Assembly (NCBI GenBank): GCA_021399435.1
Contig: JAJTUP010000007.1
Location: forward strand, 930,001 to 994,000
DNA from: Diaporthe sp. PMI_573
Lineage: Eukaryota; Ascomycota; Sordariomycetes; Diaporthales; Diaporthaceae
DNA: 64,000 bases
Reading direction: 5' to 3'
Position numbers and translations under genes: made by a program. Shown here piece by piece: positions 13,130 through 24,493 of the stretch; the first letter of the stretch is position 1; each line of letters opens with the position of its first letter. The notes below the pieces were generated by a model. The model saw only the letters and a program-made list of their open reading frames with translations. It was not told the DNA's origin and ran no database searches.

Positions 13130-14331
13130 ATGGCATTCACAGAAACCTTTGGCTGGGTGAGTATCGAGCAATACCTTCTTTTCATACTCTACCCGCGTTA
13201 TGCTACACGTTTGTCGGCCAATACTCATCAATGATACTTATCCTAGTATGGCCTTGGCTCCATGGGCATTGGCATGGCCCTCAACCTGCAAAAGCACCTT
13301 GCCGCCAATAATATGCCTCCACTTCACTACAGCAACCGGACCATGTCGCGGGGCGAGCCTCTTCACGAGGCCGGCGCAATACCCGAGGACAGCTTCGAGG
13401 CAGTTGCTTCAAAATCGAATATCATCTTCACCATGGTACGACTTCCGCTTTTCCTGATTTGTACCTGAATAGAACAACCAGCCGTCAGAAAATCCACAAC
13501 TGAGTGCGACCTGACTTCAGATCTCAAACGATGAAGTGCTAGACGGCCTAGTATCGAAAGCCCTCGAGGCCGGAATCCCACTGGATGACAAAATCTGGAT
13601 TGACACGTCGACTGTCCACCCTGACACATGTGCAAGATCCTCAGAACGGCTCGGCCAGAAAGGCGCTATCTTTGTCGCTTCGCCAGTGTTCGGTGCCAGT
13701 CCTATGGCAGCAGCTGGTAAACTCATATTCTCGATGGCTGGTCCGGCCGCCACTATCGACAGAATCGGACCCTTCATCCTGGCAGCGATGGGCAAGAGTA
13801 TCATAAACATGGGCGAGGATGTCCGCAAGGCCAGCCTACTCAAGATCTCAGGGTACGTATTCAGTCCCGTCCCGTCCCATCGTGTGCTAGTCAGGCCTCT
13901 TGCATGAATGTGTGTTCCTCACACTGAACAGCAACATCTTCGTCATCGGCCTGCAGGAGCTAGTCGCCGAGGCACAGGTCTTCGCCGAGAAGACAGGCCT
14001 CGGCACCGCCCAGATGGAGGAGTTCATCGGCAGCATGTACGGCCCCGTGCTGGAGAGCTACTCGAGGCGCATGACCACCGGCGCCTACGCGCCGCCCCTC
14101 GGCACCCCGCCGGGTTTCGCAGCAAGCCTGGCGGCCAAGGACGCCGGGCACGCAATCTCCATCGCCGGGGCGAACGGCGCCCGCATCCCCGTCCTTGAGA
14201 CGGCGCTCGCACACCTCACGGCTGCTCGGGAGTACGCTGGCGAGTCGCTCGACAGTTCGGCGGTGTATGGTGTGGCGCGGATGGAGGCGGGCTTGCCTTT
14301 TTGGAGTGAGAATAGCAGACAGGGCAATTAG
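13130..14331 (+). CDS. Beta-hydroxyacid dehydrogenase (6-phosphogluconate/3-hydroxyisobutyrate dehydrogenase-like)
   Basis: Four exons (13130-13156, 13247-13435, 13521-13852, 13932-14331) join in phase to about 315 aa, the usual size for this NAD(P)-dependent family. The Rossmann motif appears as YGLGSMGIGMA across the first intron. The substrate-site region follows (IWIDTSTVHPDTCARS, with the glycine-rich stretch altered to SPVFGASPMAAAGKL). The catalytic Lys region is LLKISGN with the partner Asn three residues on, split by intron 3 (GG|C). The C-terminal helical domain contains LAAKDAGHAISIA, a hallmark of the family. The protein probably oxidises or reduces a small beta-hydroxyacid in the cytosol; the substrate cannot be read from sequence. 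The first exon is only 27 nt. It lies tail-on behind the zinc-finger regulator, which may control it. Confidence 0.85.
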
Positions 14332-15115
14332 GATTCTTAAAGTAAACGGAAGTAGCCTCTGATCGTGTCTAATTACACACACCCCACTGAAATATGTACC
14401 CGTATTCAAGTGTAGAGCTGATATATCTTCATCGATTCCATAAGTTGTCATTGTGCATGACATGTCCAGGCTTGGATAGATCGGTGTCCTACAGGCCTCA
14501 ACTTCTCGCCGAGCCTACTGTAGTACTTCTCAAGAAGATGTTTTCAGATGAACGGACAGACTTCGTTTCCCACTTTGTATGCATATGCCCGTAGACTCGG
14601 ACAGTTCCTGATAGTGCTTAAAGGGCTTCGATGTGGAATTGCTCAGAGCGACGAACTCATGAACAGGATGATTAGCTCGCTTATCATTGAGATATTCATG
14701 CCTAAATATTGCGCACAGTAGCCAGAAACATGACAAAATCATCCGTTTCAGTGACCTTACTGCAATGGAAGAAGCCCGGACGATTTTTCTGCACTGAAGT
14801 AATTGCCAGGTAGTGTTCGATCAATGTACATTTGCTATGCCCGTACCACCTTGTCAATCGCAGCGGCGACGTGTGCTACGTTGCTCTCGTTGAGCCCTGC
14901 GATCGATACCCGGGAGCTATCCGCCATATAGGTTAATATAAGTACTGTGGAATTGTTTTGTTGCATCCTTGATCATAAAACATGAAAATAACAATGTTGG
15001 ATAATATATCCCTCTCGTCCGTCTTTTCTAGGCTAACAAAGTCTATCGCCGTCCAGAGCACAAAGATATAAAAAAAGAATTAATGATTGGTCTCTCATAC
15101 TACCTCTCCCACTCT
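14332..15115. other. AT-richer spacer, no gene seen
   Basis: This 784-bp spacer lies between a plus-strand gene end and a minus-strand gene end. It is AT-rich toward 14930-15080. Only short, motif-free open frames occur. Confidence 0.4.
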
Positions 15116-17289
15116 TCAAGCAAGAACAATGTCCTGCAAGTCCGGATTCGGGCCAACAGCTTCGCCTCCCATAATTCCATGCACATAACATTGACCGACA
15201 AGCTTAAACTTCTTGTCACCTCGGGTTCTCAAAACGAACGGTGCTTGACAGCCACTCAGAACGAAAATCCCATCCCCGGTCTGTGAATGCTCCGGGAACA
15301 GACCAATATAGCCATTCACAGTAGCCCCTAGCCTACGGTTCTTCGTTGCGTTGATCATCGCCGTTCGCACCTGTTGGAAGGTAACGCCAGCGGATCGTGG
15401 CTTACGTGACCTGAGCTTGTCTTCATGGAGGCCACCCCGGCCCTTTGGCAGCTTTTGCCGGGGGGTGTAAGCCTGGCCTGATATTGAATATTTCTCCCCA
15501 GTGGTCTCATCCAGGATGTAGCTGAAAATTTCCGCGAATGAATCCGGGCATGTAAGGCTCCTGCGTTCGTCCTTTCCAGCAACTAGGGTTTTCCAGAACG
15601 CGGTGAAGTCTGTATTGCGGCTTGGGTAGTCTTTCAGGTTGACCACAAAGTCGAGCATCATTTGTAGGGTCTTGTTCTCGGCTGTTGGGCTGATGTCCGG
15701 GTTCTCTCAAACACCCCGCTCAATGTCTCCAGGGTGTCAAAGAGCAGCCCAGCCACTTGCAATCCTATCCAGGTTGGGTTGCTGCTGTCGATCTTAGCAA
15801 CAGTAGCGTTCACCAACGATCGTGGCGTGTATCTCCCATCGGCCTGGTATGAGTAGACTGAGCTTCCCAGAGCCATCGTGCGTCGGGGCCTCCTCCAGTC
15901 AGCTACCCAGGAGGGCAAATCGACAGAGTCGTGATCCACAGACGAAAGAACTCGATCTAGGGTTATTCGATTGTGCGGAATATCTTCAGTAATATGATAT
16001 TCCGAAACGTCTTGATATAGTTGCGCGACATGATACTTATCAGAGTAGTCGACTCGGACGCCGGTTCTAGTCCTGGGATCACATATTCCAAGCATTCCAT
16101 AGACCTTGTCCCGGGCATCCATGGACTGCGCACGTCGCGAGTCAACCATGAGTGTCAGTAGCTCGGGCTTCTGCATCTGTCCCCTGAGTCTCAACCGAAT
16201 CGTTTCCAGGTAGTATGCTTTCTTGCACACATCATCTCCACCATCACTTGCGACTACGCTTGTGGAGTACTTGTCCGTCAGCCACTGCGAAATTCCTGTA
16301 TCCGCAAGAGATATGCAAGCAGCGGCAAGTGACTCCCATTTGATTGCACTGTTCCCGCAGACAACCCACAGGTCTTTAGAGAGGGCAACTTCTTGTATGA
16401 TCCAGAGCCGTTCAAACCACCGTCTGGAGAGCAGCTTCCAAAGCGCCTCCCAGTCACCTGCGTCTGGCTCCGGCAGGCCCATCCTCGCGACCTCATTTGG
16501 GTCGAACTGTTTTTCGGTGAAAAACTGTAGGCATATGCGGGCGTGTTCCAGTAGTCGTAGTGCCGTGTCTGAATCATCGTCCGCGTCGCCAAGCCAGATG
16601 GCTGTATTGATCGCGTTCTCGTAGATCTGCGACATCAGTGGGACCTGCTGTGCCTTCTCCTCGTTGTTGCCCTGGTCTATGCAGATCTGGTCAACCCACA
16701 TCACCACCGCCCTGTCCACCTGACGGAAGTGACGCAAGGCAGATTCAAGGGATTTGGTGATCATCTTCACATATCCATCACATTCGAACTTTGCATCGAA
16801 TTTCGGCTCACCCCATGTGTAGCTCAGCGCAGTGTACAGGATTGGAACGGTGAGATCCTTCATCCAGAGGGCGTGCCTCTGGCCGGGTCCCTTCAAGTTC
16901 ACGTTCAGTTCAATGTCGAATTCGACCGAGCAATGATGTAATGCGCCCTTCAACTGATCGGAAAGTTTGCCGGGCTTGATCTCAAGGACACGGATCTCAT
17001 ATTTGTCGATGATTGGTTGGTAGAGCTTGCTTTCTCTACGGTCACCTCCTGTGGGAGAGGTTGTCTTCGTCTTTGCCCATTCGTTGAATTTTTCCCTTCT
17101 GCCTTGTTCGATGCATTCGTGTTTGTCGTCTATATAAGCAATGCTGAAACTCTCTTCGTCGCCTGTGGTATAATACTTGGCGGGTGAGTCTCTGTTGTAC
17201 TCTTTCTCTTGGGCAAAGAGATCCATTCTCAGAAGTTTGAGACTCGCGCAATCAGGTGTGACCAGGAAGGACGTCAAAGTGGCTATCAT
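15116..17289 (-). pseudogene. HET-domain protein gene interrupted by a 2-bp frameshift
   Basis: HET proteins mediate vegetative incompatibility and regulated cell death after non-self recognition. The frame from 17289 (or the second ATG at 17226) shows the full HET domain: LYTALSYTWGEP at residues 151-162, WVDQICIDQGNNEEKAQQVP at 198-217, and RRWFERLWIIQEVAL about 80 residues later. The frame ends about 15659, but the family's C-terminal part continues in another frame, 15116 to about 15700, including a closing KFKLVGQCYVHGIMGGEAV block typical of HET proteins. The two frames are offset at 15701-15710, where the plus strand reads (TC)x3; one extra TC unit would explain the shift exactly. No intron of plausible size bridges it. 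It is therefore either a recent pseudogene, an expressed C-terminally truncated allele, or a base-calling error. Both halves otherwise look intact. Confidence 0.82.
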
Positions 17290-18311
17290 GGAATAAATAC
17301 ATCCGAGAGTGCCACCCCCTCATATTGGTTTTTGGAAGGTGATACAGACACGATGCATGTGACTTATGGGTGCGTCTGGGCCAAGAATCAGATAAGCCGC
17401 TGGGCGTTAAACCGGTTTTGCCGGGGAATGGTAACCCAATAAGACCAAGCAAGCATCCAGCTTGAACGGAGCCAAGGCAATGGCTGACTGCAGCGACCGA
17501 CGGATGTGCAGTGAGTGGGCACCGTTCGGACGGGGTAGTTAAGTAAGCCGTGACCCCCATCCTCTATCGAAGGAAACGAGTCGCAGGTCACCTCGTGGGT
17601 GTTCCCTTTAAGATTCAAGTAGTACCAGACTGACACGATGGTGTTGAAATTGAGTACAGCTAAGTTGATTGGTACTAATAGTCTCTTATTCCTACATAGT
17701 GAGACGTATCCGAGCTGCCTATTGAGCAGGATTTGGCTGGGGCTGACCGCGGTGCCCGCCCTCCCCTACTGTAATTACCTGACAACGAGGTCACGGAGCC
17801 CATTAAGGAGGTCATTGATGAAAAAAATAGAAAGATCAGTTTCCGATCTATGTACAAAATTGAGAACGTGTCTTTAATTCATTGCCAACTCCTTCGCATC
17901 CAGCCCATATAAAAAACTCTTAAATGGAACTTCCCGAGGTCGGTCTCTGCACATGCCAGTGTCGTCAATGGGAAAAGGATCCACTTCGCAAGAACGTCAT
18001 GAAGGTGACGTCTTTGACCGATTTCCTACGCATGATTGTGGAGCTGCTGAATAATCATATATTTCGTAAATTGAAGCAGCGCTTCATGATAGCGAATTAA
18101 TAATCACGTTTCATGAGTCCCTATTTACAAGGTTTTGGGCATTGGGCAATTAAGAGTTTGAATTGAGACCGCCACACAGAGTAATGCTCGTGGAGGAAAC
18201 AGGAAGCAAGTGCTAGAGTTGATATCTTTCAATCTACCTACTCCAAAGCCGGGGTAATTATTCCCTCTGGGCCGTAGAATAATCGCTCCCCCAATACTCC
18301 AGTTGGACAAC
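17290..18311. other. Spacer between the HET gene and the nitroreductase gene
   Basis: About 1 kb between divergent starts should hold the promoters of both. It is AT-rich near 17815-17880 and 18040-18110. I see no ORF with a recognisable motif, no tRNA and no clear repeat. Confidence 0.4.
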
Positions 18312-19133
18312 ATGAGTCAATTATCAAAGCTTCTCGCACATCGTTATGGTGGAAGCAGTCCTCCTGGCCTTGAGATTCCGATGACTCCAGTCATCGAAAT
18401 GCTCCTACAACACAAGTCTGTCCGGAAATTTCTACCCGACGCCCTCCAGCCTGGCACACTCGAAGCCCTGATTGCAGCGGGTCAGAGTGCCTCTACCTCC
18501 TCAATGTTGCAGACATGGAGCGCCATCGCCATCGAGGACCCTAAACACAAGAGCGCGGTAGCACAAATTGCAGGAGATCAGGACTTCATCCGCCAGGCCC
18601 CTCTATTCCTCATCTTTTGCGCCGATCTGAATCGTCTGAGCAACATCTGCGAGCAGCACCAACAACCAGGGCTGGGACTCGACAAGATGGATCCGTTCAT
18701 AATGGCCACTGTGGACGCTGCTCTTGCTGCGCAGAGCGTCGCAGTTGCTGTGGAATCTCTCGGGCTGGGCTATTGTTTCGTCGGGGCTATTCGCAACAAT
18801 GCCCGTGAGTTGGCGAAACTGCTGGGCCTGCCGCCCCGAACCTTTGCGCTTGTCGGCATGTCCATCGGCAAGGTCGACACTTCGGAGCTTTCTGACATCA
18901 AGCCCCGGCTGCCCATGGAGGAAGTGCTGCATCGGGAGCGATGGAATGAGAAAGATCACGAGAGCCTCGTATCTTCTTACGACAAGGCACTGGGCGAGTT
19001 CTATGACGACCACCGGAAGCACGGCCGGAAGCCTTGGAGTCATCACATGGCTCGTATCGCGTCATCTGAACAACAGGATGGGAGAGAGAATCTGCGACAG
19101 CTTCTGGAGAATCAATATTTCGGCCTCAAATAG
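18312..19133 (+). CDS. NfsA-like FMN-dependent nitroreductase
   Basis: A single exon of 273 aa starts at the first true ATG (MSQLSKLLAHRY). It matches the NfsA/flavin reductase P branch of the nitroreductase family along its whole length. The FMN-phosphate signature is HKSVRKFLPDALQ, followed by SASTSSMLQTWS, the cofactor-side IFCADLNRL, VAVAVESLGLGYCFVGAIRNN and the terminal DIKPRLPMEEVLHRERW (compare the DLKPRLP motif of NfsA). Such enzymes are cytosolic homodimers that use NAD(P)H to reduce nitroaromatics, quinones or flavins. NfsA types are best known in bacteria, so acquisition by horizontal transfer is possible; the lack of introns fits but does not prove it. The neighbours are an MFS transporter and a flavin monooxygenase, suggesting xenobiotic handling. 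Confidence 0.85.
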   Translation: MSQLSKLLAHRYGGSSPPGLEIPMTPVIEMLLQHKSVRKFLPDALQPGTLEALIAAGQSASTSSMLQTWSAIAIEDPKHKSAVAQIAGDQDFIRQAPLFLIFCADLNRLSNICEQHQQPGLGLDKMDPFIMATVDAALAAQSVAVAVESLGLGYCFVGAIRNNARELAKLLGLPPRTFALVGMSIGKVDTSELSDIKPRLPMEEVLHRERWNEKDHESLVSSYDKALGEFYDDHRKHGRKPWSHHMARIASSEQQDGRENLRQLLENQYFGLK

Positions 19134-20164
19134 AATAAAATGGAGAGCGGGCTTAATGAAAACAGAACCAGAGGGGTTTAGACTTGGTTATTAACAGGGT
19201 AGAGGAGCGTCATCAATCGGTATACACTACACTATTACAGATATATGTAGAGACATCTGGAAGGAAGCACATCATAGGTGTACTAGTATATTCCATCTGA
19301 AGATAAGAAGGTATTTGAAGCAGTGGGCCTCAGGAAATATTTCGCGTGCACTTTTCATTCTCTTCGGATATTGTCTTGACTGTTGGTCAGCGAGGGAGCA
19401 AGAAATAATATTGAGAAACGAGAACAGACTATTGAGAGAAGACCGAGACGTGGCGAAGCTCTAGGTTAAGGCTTCGTAGGAAGTAGAAACAACATGGCAC
19501 CCCTCACGAATGAGCAAAATGCCCTATCCCATACACACCCGATAACTAAAATATCATGATCATTGATTGAGCTGGTGCGTCGGCATCATTAGCCCAGCAT
19601 TGTGCCGAGATGCTGCACATGAGCAAATCCCGTATGTTGATCAGGAAACGAGACTGCGGCTTACACTGTGGAGCTCCACCTCGGCCGCTTGCCCGTAGTC
19701 GAACTTAGACTGCTAGGCGGACTGGGATGGCCAAGTGCTGCCCTGATAAGAGCTCCTCCACTTTCTCCGTGCGGTCATTACTTTGTGCGGCCTGGCAGGT
19801 AATTACACCGCATCAACCTCTTTGGACTTGGAGAAGAGAATCCCCTCTCCCTTTCACCTGGCAGACAGCGTATCTCTTGAGCTTAAACCATGGATTTCCT
19901 GAGTCGCCTGACCATTATATAGGAGTCCTCTTCATTCTCATTACTATACCATCTCCATCTCACCTTTCCCCTGCAGCTTGGACCATACCTTCAAACACGT
20001 GGGTGTCTGGAACTTTTAGTTTTATCTCTTTTGCTCAGTCTACCTAGTCATATCAGAACACAACTTGTCCCTGCTGCTTTCCGACAGTGGGCACAGTTGG
20101 GCCGGCCTCCTCCTTCGTTGTTCTTGGTTGTGCCCTGAGTGTCCGGGCCGTCACAACAGCAACC
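19134..20164. other. Spacer and promoter region upstream of the MFS transporter
   Basis: About 1 kb without a supported gene. The distal half is AT-rich. The last 250 bp look like a promoter and 5' UTR: a TATA-like site near 19915 is followed by a C/T-rich stretch. No repeats or RNA genes were recognised. Confidence 0.4.
19915..19921 (+). promoter_or_regulatory. TATA-like box of the MFS transporter gene
   Basis: TTATATA lies about 244 bp before the ATG and is followed within 20-70 bp by a pyrimidine-rich stretch typical of fungal transcription start regions. Assigned by pattern only. Confidence 0.35.
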
Positions 20165-21813
20165 ATGTCCCCCGGAGACCAGGATAAAAATGAAATGCAG
20201 GACGAGTACCATGGCGCCGATGTCATACGGACAGTGACGGACATTGACGAAGGTGTCATCGAGGACAAACCACAAAACACCGACGCAGACCCCGCCCTCC
20301 ACTTCATTGCCGGTGAGGAGGTTGAGTACACCCCCGAAGAGGAACAGAGCGTACTGCGGAAAATTGACCGGGCCCTGATGCCCATGCTGTGTTGGATATA
20401 CGCCCTCCAATTCGCCGACAAGACATCACTTAACTACTCGTCCCTGATGGGCATTCGTGAGGACACCCATCTGGACCCCAGCAGCCAGCAGTACAGTTGG
20501 GTCTCGAGCATCTTTTATGCTGGTTATATTGCATGGGAGTGCGTAGCATCTCTTACCTTTCTCTATGAATCCTCGTTCCCCAACCTCAATTTCGTTTTAT
20601 TACGTCGAGGCTGACAAGACCTGGCCGCAGATTTCCCACCACCTACCTGCTCCGCGCACTTCCGCTTGGGAAGTATACATCTGCAAACATCGTCCTTTGG
20701 GGACTTGTACTCACCTTCCACGTATTCGCCACCAACTACGCTGGCCTTTTGGTCCTGCGATTCTTCCTCGGTGCCCTCGAGGCCACTGTGACGCCCGCCT
20801 TCATAATCCTAACCTCGGCATGGTATAAGAACAGCGAACAGGCGAAACGCGTGGGGTTCTGGCTCAGCTGCAACGGCGTGGCCCTGCTCGTGGTCGGCCC
20901 CATAGCCTACGGCCTGTCCGGGGTGACTGGGGCCGGCATCGCCACGTGGAAGATCCTATATCTCGTCTTTGGGATCCCGACTGTCCTGACCGGCCTCGCC
21001 TGCTGGTTCTACATGCCCGACAACCAGATCAACGCTCGCTTCCTCAACCGCCGCGAGAAGCTCATCGCCATCGAGCGCATCCGCGTCAACTTCCAGGGCA
21101 TCGGGAGCCGCAAGTGGAAGTGGTCCCAGTTCTTCGAGGCTTTCCGGGATCCACGCACCTACCTGTACATGCTATTCTCCCTGCTCATGAACATTCCGAA
21201 CGGCGGGATTACCTCATTTGGTTCCATCGTCATCAACTCCTTCGGTTTCAGCGACCGGTTGTCGTTGCTTCTCAACATGCCCACCGGTTTCGTCGATATT
21301 GTGTGCAAGTTAAGCTTCACCTACTTATCAGACAGGTTCATGGATCGCTCCCTCTTCGCCTTCATCGCCATCCTCATCCCGATGATAGGCGGCATAATGA
21401 TGATCGCAATCCCCCTCTCCGCCCCAGCCGCGCTGCTCATCGGTTACTACCTCATCGGCGCCGCCGGCTCCGCCTGGTGCCTCGTCATGGTCATGATCTC
21501 GAACAACACGCTCGGCTACACCAAGAAGGCCACCGTCAACGGCGTCCAGATCCTCGCCTATGCTGCCGGCAACTGGATCGGGCCCCAGACCTTCCGCTCC
21601 TCTGAGAAGCCAAGCTACTACCACGGCAAGATGATGGTTTCGGTCATGTACGGCATCTCTGCCCTCGTTATCGTCGCCATCCGGGTGATCAACGTCTTGG
21701 AGAACAGGCGTCGCGACAAGAAGGCCCTTGAGCAGCCCGAAAACAACGCCGCTAGGACCGAATTTCTCGACTTGACAGATTTCGAGCAGCCCAACTTCCG
21801 ATACATGCTGTGA
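20165..21813 (+). CDS. MFS transporter, anion:cation symporter (Dal5/allantoate permease-like) family
   Basis: Two exons (20165-20538 and 20631-21813, 92-bp intron starting GTGCGT) give 518 aa, a normal length for the ACS/Dal5 branch of the major facilitator superfamily. The N-terminal cytosolic tail ends in LRKIDRALMPMLCWIYALQF, the family's classic entry to helix 1, followed by ADKTSLNYSSLMGI. The intron falls inside WE|FPTTYLLRALPLGKYTS, another signature loop. Helices 4-6 (RFFLGALEATVTPAFIILTS) and the central loop follow, with helices 7-12 complete to the C-terminal tail ending FRYML. It is a plasma-membrane proton symporter for small organic anions such as ureides, nicotinate-type acids or vitamins; the substrate cannot be deduced. 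Its position between a nitroreductase and a monooxygenase suggests uptake or export of their substrate. Confidence 0.88.
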
Positions 21814-22347
21814 TAGGAGATGGGGGGGTGTTTTTTTTAGTTCGTTTCCATTGGAAAATGCTTTAGCACCGAGAATATCTGTACATGGTGTTTCCTTATC
21901 CTTATTTTTCGTTCCCGTATAATCAGAGCGGCGTTCGAGGGCGGAGCTCTCGGAGCGTCAGTCGATGCCAGCACAATGTCGGACTCCAACAGCCAGAAGG
22001 CTCTCATCAATCAAATGAGACATAATCTCGATAGCCTCAATGATCAAATTCAGTAAATCTTTTGTTGCTGGATCCTCCAAGTGCGCAAGCTTAATTGGAC
22101 ACCCAAACGGTCCATATTCAGGATCTGAAAAGCTTTACATCTTATGTTCCTATGCTAGTGAGATTGAGTCAAAGAGAACTTTTTGAGGGTTTCTGGGCTC
22201 TGCTGAGCCACAGCTTGATACATTCACAGACATGTCGATTTTCGTTGTCTTGGGCTTGATTCCAAGGTTTTGGGCTGAACTGATCTTCATTTCATGATCA
22301 ATCTGAACTGAATTTGACCAATTAAGTGTTTTTTGACAGACCCTTAA
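21814..22347. other. Convergent 3' spacer, MFS transporter and monooxygenase
   Basis: This 534-bp AT-rich spacer lies between converging genes and has a T-run just after the MFS stop (21832-21838). No gene or structured RNA is evident. Confidence 0.45.
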
Positions 22348-24493
22348 CTATGCATTTAGCAAAAACTCTTCAAAATCCTGGTCTGGAAGTGCAGGCTGCC
22401 TTTCACTCCCATCTAGTAGCCCGAGATACCAAGTGAGGTCGGTACCGTCCGTCTCACATGCGGCAAAACCATTGCCAAAATACGCAAAGCGGTTGGAAGT
22501 GGTATACTTCAGGTCGTAGTCTTCCCACCGGACTCTCTCCACCGTCCGAAAGAAGTGGATGCGTGAGCCGGGCCACATGATGGGCTCGCCGTCAACAGTC
22601 CCCTGTTTAAACCACGAGCGGCATGGCGATGTCCATGCTGTGCGAGGGAGGAACTTGCGGCGGTGCTCGGCAAAGTCGGCTACGGCCTCCTCCTTGGGGG
22701 CGAACGAGGAGATTTCCTCTTCGGACATCTTGGTCAACATCTGCATGACATATCTCGAGACTGTCTCTGTGATTGGGAGGAAGCTGCCGTGGCCGTAAGG
22801 ACCGAATGGCCCGTTGAAGACTGTCATCTCGTTAGCTAGGGACCGTGGCGATTGGCTGGATGGCTGGGTCAAGACACTCACTGATGTAGTTCGGGAAGTT
22901 GGCCACTGTGATAGAAAGATACGTGTTTGGGACTTCCTTCCAATAGTCACTAAGGCTGATGCCATGGCGGCCGATCGTGGGATAATGTGGACGCCAGCTG
23001 ACGTCGAAGCCAGTGGCACAGATGATAACGTCGACCTCATGCTCCACGCCGTCTGCCGACCTGATTCCCTTGGGCGTGATGTCCTCGATCCCCGAAGACA
23101 CCACGGTGACGTTGTCCTTGCACAGCGCCTCGAGATATCCGTTCCCTGGTGTTGGCCTCCGGCACCCTACGGCAAAGTCCTTGGGCACAATCAGGTCTGC
23201 GATTTCTGGCTTGCTCGCCAGCTTGGCCCGCATATCCTTTTCGGCAAACTGGGTGATGAATTAAGTAATCAGCAGGTGATATTATAGCGCTGATGAGGGT
23301 GCGGCTTGTGACCAACCTCTCTGGCCTCCTGCTGCTCCTTTGACCCGTTCAGTATGAAACGGAAGCGGCTGTTGAGCTCAGACTCGATCTTTTTTCTGTA
23401 GGCGAGATATTTGACCGGGTCTGTCCGCAGAATTGCCCGTTGTGTTTCATCATCTTCATTCCAGAATGTTAGGGCTCCAAGTAATGGCGGACGACAGCAT
23501 GTTGGTGCGATTTACTCACACTTGAAGTTAGTGCCCCCCTTGCCCGCAAATCGCTGACCGAAACCACCAGTTACCCAGGAAGCACTGCGGATGAAACACT
23601 TTAAGTCTCCCACAACTAACACGTCTTCTTGTCAGTGGCTACATCATAGGTAGTAAAACAGGCGGTCTCGACGAACTGGGTTGGATGTTGGGGACGATTT
23701 GCACCGCCGATGATCCGGAACCGATGACTGCAACGCGCCTGCCCTCGAGTTGGACGCTGTCATCCCAATTTGCACTGTGGACCATGGATCCCTTGAAAGT
23801 CTCTCTGCCTTTGATTGCAGGCCACTTCCATTTACTAGAAACGAGTCAGAAACTGTTCATAATGCTGGTGAATAGAATGTGTGAAGGACGACTCAGCTTA
23901 CTTCAGAACTCCGCTGGCATTGACAAAGATGTTGGCTTTGTCTTCGATGATGGCATAAGGATCATCGCCTTTCTGGATCTTGACGTGCCACATCTGGTCT
24001 TCTTCCCTCCAATAGGCACCCACCACTCTGTGATTCAGGCGAATGTATTTGTTCAAGTCATACTTCTCCGCCACATCTTTGAAATACTGAAGGATCTCTG
24101 GCGCGCCTGAGTAGCTTCAAGAGAAAAGGAGTTTAGTATCCTTCAACTTCGCAAGTCCAGAACAAGCTGAGAATACAGAGGGGGGAGGGCTTACAACGAA
24201 GTCCATTCGCTGGATGGCGCCCACGAGAATTGATAGTTTACTGAAGGGATGTCGCAGCCACACCCTGGATACTTGTTCTCGTACCAGGTGCCCCCGATGG
24301 AAGGGTTCTTCTCGTAGCATACCAGCTCGAGGTCTAGGGAGCTTGAATCAATCTCATGGGCGAGGTTCAGCGCACTGGCACCGGCGCCGAGGCAGATAAT
24401 GCGGAGTTTCCTTCCGCTCCGGCTAGGCTTCTCGAGGACGTGGTACTCGGGCTTGGCTGCTGCCATGTCTGGGATGTGATCGACAGAACCCAT
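22348..24493 (-). CDS. Flavin-dependent monooxygenase, Baeyer-Villiger type
   Basis: Seven exons (24195-24493, 23902-24114, 23677-23834, 23520-23606, 23317-23453, 22882-23248, 22348-22820) join in phase to about 577 aa; introns are 61-80 bp. Motifs in order: FAD-binding IICLGAGASALNLAHEI; NPSIGGTWYENKYPGCGCD, typical of class B monooxygenases; FKGSMVHSANWDD, the FxGxxxHxxxW Baeyer-Villiger fingerprint; and the NADPH Rossmann AVIGSGSSAVQIVPNIQP. A VDVIICATGFD block and a FGPYGHGS block near the C-terminus follow. The enzyme uses NADPH and O2 to insert oxygen into ketones or to oxidise heteroatoms, probably in the cytosol. Exon 3/4 is the least certain junction (donor GTTCGT). Complete motifs suggest a functional gene. 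The substrate is unknown; it converges with the MFS transporter gene. Confidence 0.87.

Noticed and set aside
18312..24493. Calling this a secondary-metabolite cluster
   Set aside because: No backbone synthase is present and linkage alone is weak evidence, so it is kept as a hypothesis in the findings.
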